From Sebaldella termitidis ATCC 33386 (GTDB lineage Bacteria > Fusobacteriota > Fusobacteriia > Fusobacteriales > Leptotrichiaceae): DNA of 64,000 nt. A program made the position numbers and the translations under genes. Below, piece after piece: positions 63,999-64,000 of this stretch. Location of the stretch: positions 3,441,989-3,505,988 of the forward strand of contig NC_013517.1 in the NCBI RefSeq assembly GCF_000024405.1, read 5' to 3'. Positions within the stretch are counted from its first letter, which is position 1; each line of letters begins with the position of its first letter. Below the pieces are notes generated by a model. It had not been told where the DNA came from and made no database searches. It worked only from the letters and a program-made list of their open reading frames with translations.

Positions 63999-64000
63999 AC

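Overview
The window is AT-rich (roughly 30% G+C by eye) and carries a Gram-negative outer-membrane gene set (autotransporter, TolC, RND pump, filamentous haemagglutinin, small beta-barrel) beside low-GC features such as sepF, strong AGGAGG ribosome binding sites and many intrinsic terminators. With an FMN-riboswitch-controlled impX transporter this points to the Fusobacteriota, most likely the Leptotrichiaceae and something close to Sebaldella. The organism name is inference, not a database result.

Layout. 0.3-3.3 kb: a small exported protein and a classical autotransporter. 3.6-5.6 kb: a cysK-metQ operon preceded by a possible leader peptide. 6.1-10.5 kb: a DtxR/MntR-type regulator and a complete Mn/Zn-type ABC importer (troABCD order) behind a promoter with two DtxR-like palindromes. 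10.6-14.7 kb: small orphan genes, an XRE regulator, a MITE-like inverted repeat, a DUF1801 gene and insertion-sequence debris. 14.7-23.3 kb: a contact-dependent inhibition locus with a 2732-residue CdiA-like protein (TPS domain, haemagglutinin repeats, an HExxH motif, DUF6883-like toxin tip) and a DUF4926-like immunity gene; no intact TpsB transporter is next to it. 23.1-24.8 kb: gene debris (a 36-codon outer-membrane-protein remnant, a frameshifted fragment, a truncated phage holin, the tail of a serine recombinase) against a three-gene tRNA operon (Leu, fMet, Met). 25.1-31.5 kb: a tetR-tolC-adaptor-RND-PII-like efflux operon. 31.7-38.3 kb: a full trpEGDCFBA operon with a Trp-rich leader peptide and two tandem terminator hairpins. 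38.3-42.3 kb: TetR/flavoprotein divergent pair, a secreted protein, a GlcD-type flavin dehydrogenase. 42.3-47.2 kb: a TPR-DUF4037-DUF4125 operon, an amino-acid permease, rseP. 47.2-49.3 kb: FMN riboswitch-impX and a HAD phosphatase. 49.4-53.3 kb: phosphohexomutase, hemW, yggS, sepF. 53.6-56.6 kb: PTS alpha-glucoside transporter and GH4 6-phospho-alpha-glucosidase. 56.9-63.8 kb: a Rep_3-like initiator protein in a chromosomal setting, a PNPOx-fold protein, a HerA-like ATPase, and a secreted nitroreductase-like protein with a small outer-membrane barrel and a TetR regulator.

The most unusual material is the CDI locus (apparently orphaned from its TpsB partner and carrying a metallopeptidase-like motif before the toxin), the trp leader with two terminators in series, the plasmid-type initiator without a plasmid, and the double-palindrome control region of the metal importer. 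Most metabolic genes are ordinary and well supported. Start sites were moved inward in several genes where a Shine-Dalgarno sequence clearly favours an internal codon.
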